The notes beneath the pieces are model-generated. The model searched no databases. It saw only the letters and a list, made by a program, of their open reading frames with translations, and was not told where the DNA came from. Shown in pieces: positions 8,586 through 17,314 of a DNA stretch of 64,000 nt. Origin of the DNA: Clostridium thermosuccinogenes (GTDB lineage Bacteria; Bacillota; Clostridia; Acetivibrionales; DSM-5807); assembly GCF_002896855.1 (NCBI RefSeq), contig NZ_CP021850.1, forward strand, positions 893,665 through 957,664. The letters are read 5' to 3'. Each line of letters begins with the position of its first letter. Position 1 is the stretch's first letter. A program made the position numbers and the translations under genes.

Positions 8586-8932
8586 AACCGACCTCCTTTC
8601 GGCTTTATCGTTTCAAAATACCAAGAAAGCTTATTCCAGGCTTAATCCCTATAACATTAAAGCACTGGGCATTTTTAACTGTCCTGCCTTCAGCACCCTT
8701 TCTCCGGCAAGGGATATGTAGAATTTACTAATACATCTTATGTGAAGACAATAAAAATAGTTCTTATGTCAACACTTTTAATAATTTTTGCTTGACTGTG
8801 GGTATATTAATAAAGCAAGGACTTCAGGTGAATACTTGAGTACATCCGGCAGCATATAGAAATTCATTTTCAAGACAAGCATTTTGTGCTATTATATCAA
8901 TAATGCATTTAGTAAAAAATGGGGGATGTTCA
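8586..8932. other. Intergenic region between divergent genes
   Basis: It holds the two divergent promoter regions (for the motif-repeat protein and for ddh). A minor CCCTT/AAGGG hairpin is visible at 8696-8713. I see no further gene, RNA or riboswitch pattern. Confidence 0.5.
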
Positions 8933-9907
8933 TTGAATAATAAAATCAGAGTTGGAATAGTAGGATACGGAAATCTTGGCAGGGGCGTTGAAAAAGCACT
9001 GACAAGAAATCCTGATTTTGAACTGAAGGCTATATTTACAAGACGGCAGCCTGATAAGTTTGATAATAAAGGCATAGTACATATTTCAAAGCTCAAGGAA
9101 TACCAAGGACAGCTGGATGTAGTGATTTTGTGCGGAGGTTCCGCAACCGATCTGCCCGAGCAGGGGCCTATGATAGCTTCAATGTTCAATACCGTGGATA
9201 GCTTTGACACCCATGCGAAGATACCCGAGTACTTTTCCAAAGTGGATGATGCGGCCAGGAAGGCAGGTACTCTGAGTATAATATCCGTGGGATGGGACCC
9301 GGGGCTTTTTTCTCTGAATCGCCTGATGGCCGAAGCTGTCCTGCCTGAAGGAAAAACTTATACCTTCTGGGGAAGCGGGGTAAGCCAAGGTCATTCCGAT
9401 GCCATAAGGAGAGTCAGCGGGGTAAAGAATGCAATACAGTATACCGTTCCTGTGGAGGATGCCATTGAAAGGGTAAGGACAGGTGAGAATCCTGAGCTTT
9501 CCACCAGAGAGAAGCATATACGTGTTTGCTATGTAGTTCCGGAGGAAGGGGCTGATTTAAGCAGGATAGAGAGTGAAATTAAAAACATGCCCAATTATTT
9601 CGCCGATTATGATACCACTGTGAATTTCATAACTGAGGAGGAGCTTAAGGCAAAACATTCCGGAATGCCTCACGGTGGTTTCGTAATACGGACCGGTGCT
9701 ACGGATGCCGGCACGAAGCAGAAGATAGAATTCAACCTTGCCTTAGACAGCAATCCTGAGTTTACAGGAAGCGTTCTTGTGGCTTATGCAAGAGCAATAT
9801 TCAGGATGGCAAAGGAGGGTCAGACAGGAGCCCGCACAGTGTTTGACATACCTCCTGCCTACCTTTCGCCCAAATCTGCGGAAGAGCTGAGGCTTGAACT
9901 TTTGTAA
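8933..9907 (+). CDS. ddh: meso-Diaminopimelate D-dehydrogenase
   Basis: Catalyses the NADPH-dependent reductive amination of tetrahydrodipicolinate to meso-diaminopimelate, a one-step route to lysine and peptidoglycan. The 324-residue protein shows the Rossmann GIVGYGNLGRGV, the DSFDTHAKIPEYF and SVGWDPGLFSLNR signatures of Ddh, FWGSGVSQGHSDAIRR and PHGGFVIRTG. The start is TTG 8933, supported by GGGGGA 7 bases upstream; an upstream in-frame ATG at 8903 has no ribosome site. Length fits the family (about 326). Confidence 0.95.
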   Translation: MNNKIRVGIVGYGNLGRGVEKALTRNPDFELKAIFTRRQPDKFDNKGIVHISKLKEYQGQLDVVILCGGSATDLPEQGPMIASMFNTVDSFDTHAKIPEYFSKVDDAARKAGTLSIISVGWDPGLFSLNRLMAEAVLPEGKTYTFWGSGVSQGHSDAIRRVSGVKNAIQYTVPVEDAIERVRTGENPELSTREKHIRVCYVVPEEGADLSRIESEIKNMPNYFADYDTTVNFITEEELKAKHSGMPHGGFVIRTGATDAGTKQKIEFNLALDSNPEFTGSVLVAYARAIFRMAKEGQTGARTVFDIPPAYLSPKSAEELRLELL

Positions 9908-9943
9908 TATTCATTTGCCGTTTAGATGCGGAAGGAATAACTT

Positions 9944-9981
9944 CTCCGTCGGAGCGTCGGTTATCCCGTCTTCCGACGGAG
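9944..9981. repeat. Perfect 10-bp inverted repeat between convergent genes
   Basis: CTCCGTCGGA (9944-9953) and TCCGACGGAG (9972-9981) are perfect complements with an 18-base loop. It lies between ddh and the convergent flippase gene and probably acts as a bidirectional 3' structure, although no T-run follows directly. Confidence 0.6.
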
Positions 9982-10006
9982 GAGTGCAATACTTGTTGTT
10001 TTAACC

Positions 10007-11518
10007 CTATGCTTGCCGGAAAGGCCTTTCCCCTGAATATTTTGAAAGGGTAAATACGGTAAAGAAAGCTACCGGAACAATAACCAAGGCCTTTAACACA
10101 GGCAGAGTTTCAGGCATCATATCATCTATAAATCTGATAATCATAAAGGCTAAAATTCCTATCAGAGCATATATCACTATGCCGGATATCGACACTTTGA
10201 TGTCACAGTTTTTCCTGATTTCGTGGAAATTGAGTATCAGTAGCGTCAACGACGAAATTATCAAGGTTATGCCGTACCCATATATGTTTATGGACGGGAT
10301 ACCTGTCAGTATGTAAATGAGCACAACGTCCTGTATAGAGGTTATGAGGGAGTTCCTGAGCAGGACATTCTGCTTACCCAGGCCATTTAGTATTCCCAGG
10401 GTGGGTAAGGACAAATAGCTTATGAAAGAAGGTATTGCGGCAAATCTGATAAAGCCCGCCAAATCTTTTCTGTTATAGAATATTTTGCCCAGTGTATCGG
10501 GAATGCACATATCTACTACAAGGCTTGAAATACCCACAACAGATGCAATTTTAAGCACCTGTACTATTCTTCTCTCCAAAGCCCAGTAATCCTTTCGGCT
10601 GGCGCTTACAGTGAGATCGGGCACCGTGACGGTCATAACGGAGCTTATTATGATGAGCGGAAAGGTGGTTATCGTAAGGGACATGCCGCTGAATTTACCA
10701 ATCAGAGACAATGCCGTCGAATAGGGTAACCCGCTGCTTACAAGCCTTCTGGGCAGAATAAGGGAAGAGGCTGTGGACAGGATGGAAGAAAGCACACCCT
10801 CGATGCACAGAGGAATGGATATTACCAGCACGTTGGCCAGGAGCTGCAGTCGGTTCTGAGCTCTGAAGCTGCTTTTTGGAAACTTTTTTTTATGTATTTT
10901 GTAAGCCGAATACAATATGATAAAGCTTAACAATTCTCCCATCGCCAGGGCAGAGCATGCAGCGGCCACAGTACTGCCGATGGTGCTGTGAGGCAGCAGG
11001 GCCATGATGCTCAAAAGCACCACTATCCTTATGCTTTTTTCTGCAATGTCTATGAAGGCAGGAATCCTGAATTTTCCTATGCCGTAGAAAAAGCCTTTCA
11101 TTATGGCCGAAAGGGGCACAAATATGAGGGCGGGGGTCAGCGCTTTAAGGGCTGGGGAGCTTCTGATATCTTTGATCAAATGGCGCCCTATAAAGGATGA
11201 GCCTGTAAAAAAGACTAATCCGACAAATGCAGCCCACATCAGGATTATATAAAAAACTGTGCTGACAGTCCTCACAAGGTTTTTGAAGTCTTTTTTGCTG
11301 TGAAAAACGGCGGTATTTCTTGATAACGCCGTCACCAGGCCATCACTGACCAGACAGAGAACGAGCGAATATACCGGCATAACAAGCCCGTAAAGCCCCA
11401 ATCCTTCGGTTCCCAGTTCTCTGGAAAGGACTATGGAAAATGCAAAAGCTATAACTCCTGTAAATACGTTGGACAGTATCAGGATAAGGGAATTTCTATA
11501 AAATCTGTCAATTTTCAT
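10007..11518 (-). CDS. SpoVB/Wzx-like polysaccharide flippase (MOP superfamily)
   Basis: A 503-residue, roughly 14-helix membrane protein of the multidrug/oligosaccharidyl-lipid/polysaccharide superfamily. The N-terminus (LILSNVFTGVIAFAFSIVLS) and LGTEGLGLYGLVMPVYSL are typical of the SpoVB group, which moves lipid-linked precursors across the membrane, often during spore cortex formation. ATG 11518 follows GTGGAG by 9 bases; the GTG used in a longer reading lies inside that ribosome site. It is convergent with ddh and far from the EPS locus, so a cell-wall or spore role is more likely than capsule export. Confidence 0.88.
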   Translation of the reverse strand: MKIDRFYRNSLILILSNVFTGVIAFAFSIVLSRELGTEGLGLYGLVMPVYSLVLCLVSDGLVTALSRNTAVFHSKKDFKNLVRTVSTVFYIILMWAAFVGLVFFTGSSFIGRHLIKDIRSSPALKALTPALIFVPLSAIMKGFFYGIGKFRIPAFIDIAEKSIRIVVLLSIMALLPHSTIGSTVAAACSALAMGELLSFIILYSAYKIHKKKFPKSSFRAQNRLQLLANVLVISIPLCIEGVLSSILSTASSLILPRRLVSSGLPYSTALSLIGKFSGMSLTITTFPLIIISSVMTVTVPDLTVSASRKDYWALERRIVQVLKIASVVGISSLVVDMCIPDTLGKIFYNRKDLAGFIRFAAIPSFISYLSLPTLGILNGLGKQNVLLRNSLITSIQDVVLIYILTGIPSINIYGYGITLIISSLTLLILNFHEIRKNCDIKVSISGIVIYALIGILAFMIIRFIDDMMPETLPVLKALVIVPVAFFTVFTLSKYSGERPFRQA

Positions 11519-11715
11519 TATTATCCGCTCCACATCATGCTGTTTATAAAATATTCACGGAGCTGTAAATATATGCCTCACCATCAGGATGCCTGCAGCT
11601 TGGATAAGCTGTTAAAGGCCTTTGGGAGTTTTAATGGAACCAGTAGAGCATAAACAAAGGCTGCCGGGCATATAAAACCTGTAGATTGATTTGGCAATAC
11701 TAGTAAAAACAAGAA

Positions 11716-12342
11716 ATGAAGTTGGCGGGAAAGTATAAAATTAAAAGGATAAATAACCGATATAGAATAGTATATGTGAGAGATTGCAAAGCATTGCTGG
11801 CTTTTGCCGCATTGCTGGTGCTTCTTTTTGCCCTGATCGGAAGCACGAGATTAAGCGGATTCAACAAAACGATGGATGCGGAGATCATAAAGCAGGGAGC
11901 CAGTGAGCAGTTAGAGGAAGGCGGGGAAACCGGTAAGGCCGTAAAAGGTGGAAGTGAGGAAGACGATGAAGGCAGCAGGATAAGCCGGTTAAGGGATGTC
12001 CTGATTGAGCAGCTGGGCAAGCCTTACGCTTACGCCATGGAAGGCCCGGATTCTTTTGATTGCTCCGGACTGGTAAGATTTGTATACAGACAGATAGGCA
12101 TAGAACTTCCCCGAGTTGCGAAAGACCAGGCCGAAGCAGGAAAGGCTGTAGACCAAAGCAGCCTTCGGTTCGGTGATATACTGTTTTTCAGCGAAGACAA
12201 CGGGGACATAACCCATGCAGGAATATATGCAGGCCACGGGTATATGGTACATGCTCCGAAGCCCGGAGATGTAGTTAAGTTGGAAAGAATAGACACAGAG
12301 TATTTCCAAAATACCTTTGTCAAAGCAATACGGATAATTTAA
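11716..12342 (+). CDS. Membrane-anchored NlpC/P60 cell-wall hydrolase
   Basis: A 208-residue protein with a basic cytoplasmic tail, one membrane helix (about residues 28-45), a charged Glu/Gly linker (55-88) and a C-terminal NlpC/P60 domain. The catalytic set is visible: Cys in DSFDCSGLVRFVY, His in DITHAGIYAG and the third residue in MVHAPKPGD. This predicts an endopeptidase cleaving peptidoglycan stem peptides outside the membrane. The ribosome site is weak, so the start is less certain. It reads toward the V-ATPase operon but is separated by a probable promoter. Confidence 0.88.
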   Translation: MKLAGKYKIKRINNRYRIVYVRDCKALLAFAALLVLLFALIGSTRLSGFNKTMDAEIIKQGASEQLEEGGETGKAVKGGSEEDDEGSRISRLRDVLIEQLGKPYAYAMEGPDSFDCSGLVRFVYRQIGIELPRVAKDQAEAGKAVDQSSLRFGDILFFSEDNGDITHAGIYAGHGYMVHAPKPGDVVKLERIDTEYFQNTFVKAIRII

Positions 12343-12390
12343 CAAATCAATATTATTGATTTGCATGATGCCAAAACGAGTAAGTTAAGG

Positions 12391-12396
12391 TATAAT
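12391..12396 (+). promoter_or_regulatory. Candidate -10 box ahead of the V-ATPase operon
   Basis: TATAAT at 12391-12396 is a perfect -10 hexamer; no convincing -35 is placed 17 bases upstream. Downstream, ATGAGCTT and AAGCTCAT (12473-12495) form a leader hairpin before the first operon gene. Confidence 0.4.
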
Positions 12397-12533
12397 AGTA
12401 TACATGATGTCCTTTTGTTCCCGGAGGAGGCCGTGCCGGAATTGATAAAGGAACCCATTATAATCGACGAAAATGAGCTTTATTGAAAAGCTCATGATGT
12501 GGACAAGTGTACATAGGAAAAGGAGGTGCCCGG

Positions 12534-12860
12534 GTGTCGCTTAAGATTATTCAATCTGTCAGAAAAGCCGAGGAACAGGCGGAGGAAATCAAAAGGCAGT
12601 CAGTGGAAGAAGGCCGCAGAATTGTGTCTGAGGCCCATAAAAAGGCTGATCTGCTGGAAAAGGATATTATAGAAGCTGCAGAAAAAGAAGCAAAAAGGAT
12701 TATTGCTGCTGCTGAAAATTCGGCAAAATCTGAAATAGACAAGCTTAATGAAAAAGTGGCAGATGAATGCAATGCTTTGAAGAAAGAAGCCAAAAAGAAT
12801 CTGGACAGAGCAGTAGACAAAATAATAGAAAGGGTAGTGAAGTTCCATGGCGGTAGTTGA
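12534..12860 (+). CDS. V-type ATPase subunit H (peripheral stalk coiled coil; NtpF-like)
   Basis: The first gene of the V-ATPase operon codes 108 residues that are almost wholly helical, with long Ala/Glu/Lys heptads (EEQAEEIKRQSVEEGRR onward). This is the stalk partner of subunit E. GTG 12534 is preferred over an upstream in-frame codon because AAAAGGAGGTG ends 6 bases before it. It overlaps subunit I by 14 bases, showing tight operon packing. Confidence 0.85.
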   Translation: MSLKIIQSVRKAEEQAEEIKRQSVEEGRRIVSEAHKKADLLEKDIIEAAEKEAKRIIAAAENSAKSEIDKLNEKVADECNALKKEAKKNLDRAVDKIIERVVKFHGGS

Positions 12861-14814
12861 AATGAATAAGCTTACCCTGATAGGCCTCAACTCCGACAAG
12901 GAGAAAATACTGGAGAGGCTGATGGAGCAAGGTGTAACTGAAATAGTTGATAAAGACAGGCTTTCTTCGGAAGAATGGTCATCCCTTATGGAAAAGGACG
13001 GTGACTCCGAATCCGTACAGCAGCTGGGTAACCGAATAGAAAAAGTGGCTTCGGCTTTAGGCAAGCTGTCGGGATATGAGGTGCAAAAAAAGTCATTGTT
13101 CGAGAGCAAAAGAAGCGTAAGCAAGGATGAATTTGATAAAATAGGAAGGGATGAGGACAGGATATGGGCAGTAGTCGAGGATATAATGCGGCTGGCTGCC
13201 AAACAGGAGGAGCTGAAGTCTGAAAAAAATAAAACCGTGAACTTCATCCATACCCTGGAGCCGTGGAAGTCTTTCGATGTTCCCCTGAACCTCACAGGGA
13301 CAAAAAGCACGGTGGTTTCCCTGGGAGTGGTTCCCGCATCTGTTGATGTCGTCGTCATGGAAAAAGAATTGGCCGAGCAGGTGCCTGAAAGCTATATGAA
13401 ATGCATAAACAAGGATAGGTACCAAAGCTATCTGTTTTTAATTTATCACAGCAAACTGGAAGAAGAGACTACCAGGGTAATGAAGAAATATGGCTTTACC
13501 AAGGTAACTTTTAATGATCTTAAAGGAACAGCTGCCGAAAATATAAATGCAGCTATGGAGAAAATTTCCCGCATAGATAAGCAAATTCATGAAATCAAGT
13601 CAAAAATAAAAGCTTACGCAGTTGAAAAACCTGATATAGAAACTTATTATGATTGCCTGGTAGCCCGGAGGGACAGGAAAAAAGCTCTGGGGAGCATCCT
13701 GAAAACTGAAAGCGTGTTCATGTTGGAAGGTTGGCTGCCTCGTGATTTAAGCGAAACCCTGAGAAAGGATTTGACCGGCAGCTATGAATGCATAGTTGAT
13801 ATAGAAGAGCCGGAAAAAGATGAGGATTTTCCTGTTCTGCTTAGCAACGGAAAGGTAGGGCAAGCCGTGGAAAGCATAACAGAAATGTACGGACTGCCCA
13901 ATTGCCGTGAGATCGATCCCAACACCGTCATGGCTCCGTTCTTTGTGATTTTCTTCGGACTCATGCTGGGCGACGGGGGCTATGGCCTGGTGATTACCAT
14001 AGCTGGTATACTTGCACTTTGGAAGTTCAAGTTTAACGACGAAATGAAGAAGACAGCCAGATTGATTTTATACTGCGGCATATCCACAATGTTCTGGGGA
14101 TTGATGTTTGGAAGCTGGTTTGGCATTGCGGCTCTTGCCGAGCGCCCGGTATGGCTGAATCCTGTCGAACAGCCGGAGGAAATGCTCAAGTGGTCTCTAC
14201 TGTTCGGCGTAATTCACATTTATGTGGGCATAGGCGTGAGGGGAGCCAATCAGATACGGAGGAAGAAATATCTGGATGCAGTACTGGATACACTTCCCTG
14301 GTATATATTTTTTACCGGCTTTATCATGTTCGTGCTTCCTTATGTTCCCAACACGAATGCAGAAGCTCTTGGTCCTGTTGTAGACGCAGGTATAAAGCTT
14401 TTCATTATTGGAGGCGTAATCCTGGTGCTGACTCAGGGAAGGGATGGCAAAACTATCCTGCAAAAGCTTATAGGAGGAATAGCCAAGCTTTATGATGTTG
14501 TGAGCTTCATGAGTGATATCCTTTCCTATTCAAGGCTTATGGCTTTGGGCCTTGCCACTTCGGTAATAGGGTCTATCATTAATGAAATGGGCGCCATGGG
14601 AGGCCTGGACAACATACTCAAAATACTGCTGTTTATTTTCATCTTGCTGGTCGGTCATGCAATCAATTTTGCCATCAATGCACTGGGAGCGTATGTGCAT
14701 TCCAGCCGACTTCAGTACATTGAGTTTTTTGGTAAGTTTTACGAGGGCGGGGGTAAACCCTTTAAACCCCTAAAATATAACACAAAATACATCAATTTAA
14801 AAATCAGGAGGTAA
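12847..14814 (+). CDS. ntpI: V-type ATPase subunit I (a-subunit, ion half-channel)
   Basis: At 655 residues it has a soluble N-terminal half that forms part of the stalk, then a C-terminal membrane half with seven or eight helices. The family block GLMLGDGGYGLV opens the membrane part, and SYSRLMALGLA carries the essential Arg that faces the rotor Glu. FGKFYEGGGKPFKPL near the end is the usual terminal motif. It provides the ion half-channels against the K ring. The start overlaps subunit H and the next gene begins 5 bases after its stop. Confidence 0.95.
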   Translation: MAVVEMNKLTLIGLNSDKEKILERLMEQGVTEIVDKDRLSSEEWSSLMEKDGDSESVQQLGNRIEKVASALGKLSGYEVQKKSLFESKRSVSKDEFDKIGRDEDRIWAVVEDIMRLAAKQEELKSEKNKTVNFIHTLEPWKSFDVPLNLTGTKSTVVSLGVVPASVDVVVMEKELAEQVPESYMKCINKDRYQSYLFLIYHSKLEEETTRVMKKYGFTKVTFNDLKGTAAENINAAMEKISRIDKQIHEIKSKIKAYAVEKPDIETYYDCLVARRDRKKALGSILKTESVFMLEGWLPRDLSETLRKDLTGSYECIVDIEEPEKDEDFPVLLSNGKVGQAVESITEMYGLPNCREIDPNTVMAPFFVIFFGLMLGDGGYGLVITIAGILALWKFKFNDEMKKTARLILYCGISTMFWGLMFGSWFGIAALAERPVWLNPVEQPEEMLKWSLLFGVIHIYVGIGVRGANQIRRKKYLDAVLDTLPWYIFFTGFIMFVLPYVPNTNAEALGPVVDAGIKLFIIGGVILVLTQGRDGKTILQKLIGGIAKLYDVVSFMSDILSYSRLMALGLATSVIGSIINEMGAMGGLDNILKILLFIFILLVGHAINFAINALGAYVHSSRLQYIEFFGKFYEGGGKPFKPLKYNTKYINLKIRR

Positions 14815-14818
14815 TTCT

Positions 14819-15286
14819 ATGGGAGCTTTATTTCAAAACGGTAACTTTTGGGCAATACTTGGAGCAGCGATAGCGTTTATTGTAGCAGGAATAGGATCGT
14901 CAAAGGGAGTTGGCATTGCCGGACAAGCTGGTGCCGGTGTTTTGAGCGAGGATCCGGATAAATTCGTACCTGTCATGGTATTGGAGGCACTGCCTAGTAC
15001 ACAGGCTATTTACGGTTTTGTTATCGCATTCTTTATAATAGGAAAAATCACTACAGGAGGAACACTTCCTTTCACCTCCGGAATGATTCTTCTTTTGGCT
15101 GGAATGCCTATAGGGTTGGTCGGCCTGGTGTCAGGAATTTTCCAGGGTAAGGTTGCAGCTGCAGGTATAAACATGGTGGCAAAGCAGTCAGGTGGAATGG
15201 TAAAAGGCGTCATATTAGCCCTCATGGTCGAGATGTTTGCAATACTGGCTCTGATTGTATCCATACTGATGATAGGCAAAGTCTAA
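14819..15286 (+). CDS. ntpK: V-type ATPase subunit K (rotor proteolipid), Na+-type ligand set
   Basis: A 155-residue, four-helix fused proteolipid (two hairpins) forming the membrane rotor. The ion-carrying Glu is E138 in ALMVEMFAIL. The other residues that bind Na+ in Enterococcus hirae NtpK (Leu61, Thr64, Gln65, Gln110, Glu139) have equivalents here: L58, T61 and Q62 in LPSTQ, and Q109 in GIFQGKV. This predicts Na+ rather than H+ coupling. GGAGG precedes the ATG. Identity is certain; ion choice is inferred from the ligands. Confidence 0.95.
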   Translation: MGALFQNGNFWAILGAAIAFIVAGIGSSKGVGIAGQAGAGVLSEDPDKFVPVMVLEALPSTQAIYGFVIAFFIIGKITTGGTLPFTSGMILLLAGMPIGLVGLVSGIFQGKVAAAGINMVAKQSGGMVKGVILALMVEMFAILALIVSILMIGKV

Positions 15287-15311
15287 TATAAACATAAGGG
15301 AGTGTCCCCAA

Positions 15312-15914
15312 ATGGCTGAAGTGGAAAAACTGATAAGCAGAATACTGGAGGATGCCCGTGCTCAGGCGAATGCAAACATAGAAAGGGCAAAATCCGAAGC
15401 GGATGGTATAATAGACGCCGCAAGACAGAAGGCTGAGCAAAAAAGCAGAGAAATCCTAGAGAAGGCCGAAAAAGAGGCTGTAGAGAAGAAAAAGCGACTA
15501 ATTGCTGTCGCTGAGCTGGAAGCAAGAAAAGAAAAGCTGAGAGCAAAGCAGGATGTTATTGAGGAGGCATTCAGCATCGCGTTGGATAAACTGCGCTCCA
15601 TGCCGGATGATAAGTATCAGGCGATACTGGCCGATATGATAGCAAACTCTTCGGAGAGTGGAGATGAGGAGATTGTGCTGTCCGAAAGGGACAAAGGAAG
15701 GATATCCCCTTCTTTTGTGGAGGAAGTAAATGACAAGATCAGAAAAAAAGGGTTAAAAGCCGATATCCGGTTGTCAGCGCAATCAGCTGCCATAGGTGCA
15801 GGATTTATTCTGAAATCAGGAGATTATGAGCTGAACAACTCCTTTGAGGCCATTGTAAAGATGGCCCGTGATGAACTGGAGATGGAAGTTGCCGGACTGC
15901 TTTTTAAGGAATGA
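15312..15914 (+). CDS. ntpE: V-type ATPase subunit E (peripheral stalk)
   Basis: A 200-residue stalk subunit: an N-terminal coiled coil of about 100 residues (ANANIERAKSEADGII...) and a C-terminal globular head that binds the top of the A/B hexamer. Length and layout match the family. It pairs with subunit H. AAGGGAGTG lies before ATG 15312, and it stands between K and C in the usual order. Confidence 0.93.
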   Translation: MAEVEKLISRILEDARAQANANIERAKSEADGIIDAARQKAEQKSREILEKAEKEAVEKKKRLIAVAELEARKEKLRAKQDVIEEAFSIALDKLRSMPDDKYQAILADMIANSSESGDEEIVLSERDKGRISPSFVEEVNDKIRKKGLKADIRLSAQSAAIGAGFILKSGDYELNNSFEAIVKMARDELEMEVAGLLFKE

Positions 15915-15959
15915 TGTGCTGTGTTTGGCAAAATCCAAGGAAAATGAGGGATTTACAAT

Positions 15960-16970
15960 ATGGACTCCAAAGATTACAAATACACATATGCGGTTTCGAG
16001 GATACGGGCAATAGAAGCAAAGCTTTTAGACCGGGCTAAATTCGACCGTATGATTGATGCAAGGACGCCGGAAGAGGCTTTGAAAGTGTTGGCTGAGGCC
16101 GGCTACGGCTATACCCGGTCAGAAACGGGTAAAGCTTATGATTATGAGGATATGCTTAAAGAAGAGCAGAAAAAAGTCTATGACCTCTTGAAGAAAATCG
16201 CTCCGGAGCCGGAGATTTTCGTCCTGTTTTTGCTAAAAAGCGATTATCATAACGTCAAGGCCATATTGAAGGCGGAATTTTCAGGACAGGAAGCAGCAGA
16301 CTTTTTGCTGCTCGATTCCGGATCGATACCTCCGGACAAAATGAAGGCTATCGTAAGGGACAGGAAATTCACGGAGCTTCCCGAAATAATGCGCAAGGCG
16401 CTGGAGGAATGCATCGATGCTTATAACAAGACGGCCGATCCCCAGGTCATAGATTTGATTCTGGATAAAGCCTGCTATGAGCATATGTGGGAGTTGTCCT
16501 GCCGGCACAAGAACAGCTTTTTGAAGGAACTTACGATAATTATGGTCGACCTTGCAAACCTCAAGATGTTCCTGCGCATAAAGATCCTCAGGAAGCCGTG
16601 GGAGCTTCTGCAAAAGATATTGATACCCGGCGGAAGTATCGACAGCAAGCTGTACAAGCAGGGCTTGGAAGCGGATATGGAGCATTTTTCGGATGCTGTT
16701 TTGCATACAGCCTATGGCTCTTTGGTGAAAGAGAGCATAGAAGCCTATAGATCGACAGGCAGCCTTACCAAGTTTGAAAAGCTGTCTGACAATTACATTA
16801 TGAATTATATAAAAAAAGCAAAGTATATTTCCTTCGGAATTGAACCGTTGGTGGCCTACCTGCTGGCAAAGGAGACGGAAATAAGAAATGCAAGGATTAT
16901 TATGGTGGGCAAGATAAATAATATACCCAATGAAGTGATAAGAGAAAGGCTAAGGGAAGCTTATGTATAA
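15960..16970 (+). CDS. ntpC: V-type ATPase subunit C (central socket)
   Basis: A 336-residue all-helical protein (yeast d-subunit type) that joins the central shaft to the K ring. YTYAVSRIRAIEAKLLD opens it and a C-terminal EPLVAYLLAKETEIRNARII helix is the classic family end. GAGGG lies before ATG 15960. It overlaps subunit F by 8 bases. Confidence 0.94.
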   Translation: MDSKDYKYTYAVSRIRAIEAKLLDRAKFDRMIDARTPEEALKVLAEAGYGYTRSETGKAYDYEDMLKEEQKKVYDLLKKIAPEPEIFVLFLLKSDYHNVKAILKAEFSGQEAADFLLLDSGSIPPDKMKAIVRDRKFTELPEIMRKALEECIDAYNKTADPQVIDLILDKACYEHMWELSCRHKNSFLKELTIIMVDLANLKMFLRIKILRKPWELLQKILIPGGSIDSKLYKQGLEADMEHFSDAVLHTAYGSLVKESIEAYRSTGSLTKFEKLSDNYIMNYIKKAKYISFGIEPLVAYLLAKETEIRNARIIMVGKINNIPNEVIRERLREAYV

Positions 16971-17283
16971 AATAGGAGTTATAGGTGACAAAGACAGCGT
17001 ATTGGGTTTTAAGGCTATCGGCATGTCGGTTTTCTCCGTGACAGATCCCCAGGAAGCCGGAGAGGTCCTTGACCGGATGGCCGAAGGTGATTATGCGGTC
17101 ATATATATAACGGAGCAGATAGCCAAAGATATTATGGACAAGATAGATAAGTACAAGGACAGAAAACTGCCTGCTATAATTCCAATACCCGGCAACCAGG
17201 GTTCTCTTGGAATCGGAATGCTGGGCGTGAAAAAATCTGTGGAGCGGGCAGTAGGCGCTGACATACTTTTCAGGGATGAATAG
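16963..17283 (+). CDS. ntpG: V-type ATPase subunit F (shaft; NtpG in E. hirae naming)
   Basis: A 106-residue Rossmann-like shaft subunit. MYKIGVIGDKDSVLGFKAIG is the family N-terminus and AVIYITEQIA a core strand; IPIPG and the late Arg/Lys-rich helix follow. It sits with subunit D in the central shaft. The ATG lies within the end of subunit C. Confidence 0.94.
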   Translation: MYKIGVIGDKDSVLGFKAIGMSVFSVTDPQEAGEVLDRMAEGDYAVIYITEQIAKDIMDKIDKYKDRKLPAIIPIPGNQGSLGIGMLGVKKSVERAVGADILFRDE

Positions 17284-17314
17284 AGGCAATCTGACACGAA
17301 AGAAGGGATGAAAC

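Noticed and set aside
8586-8932. Lysine riboswitch or T-box ahead of ddh
   Set aside because: No matching conserved blocks (no AGGGUGG or lysine-box pattern) and no terminator/antiterminator pair found.
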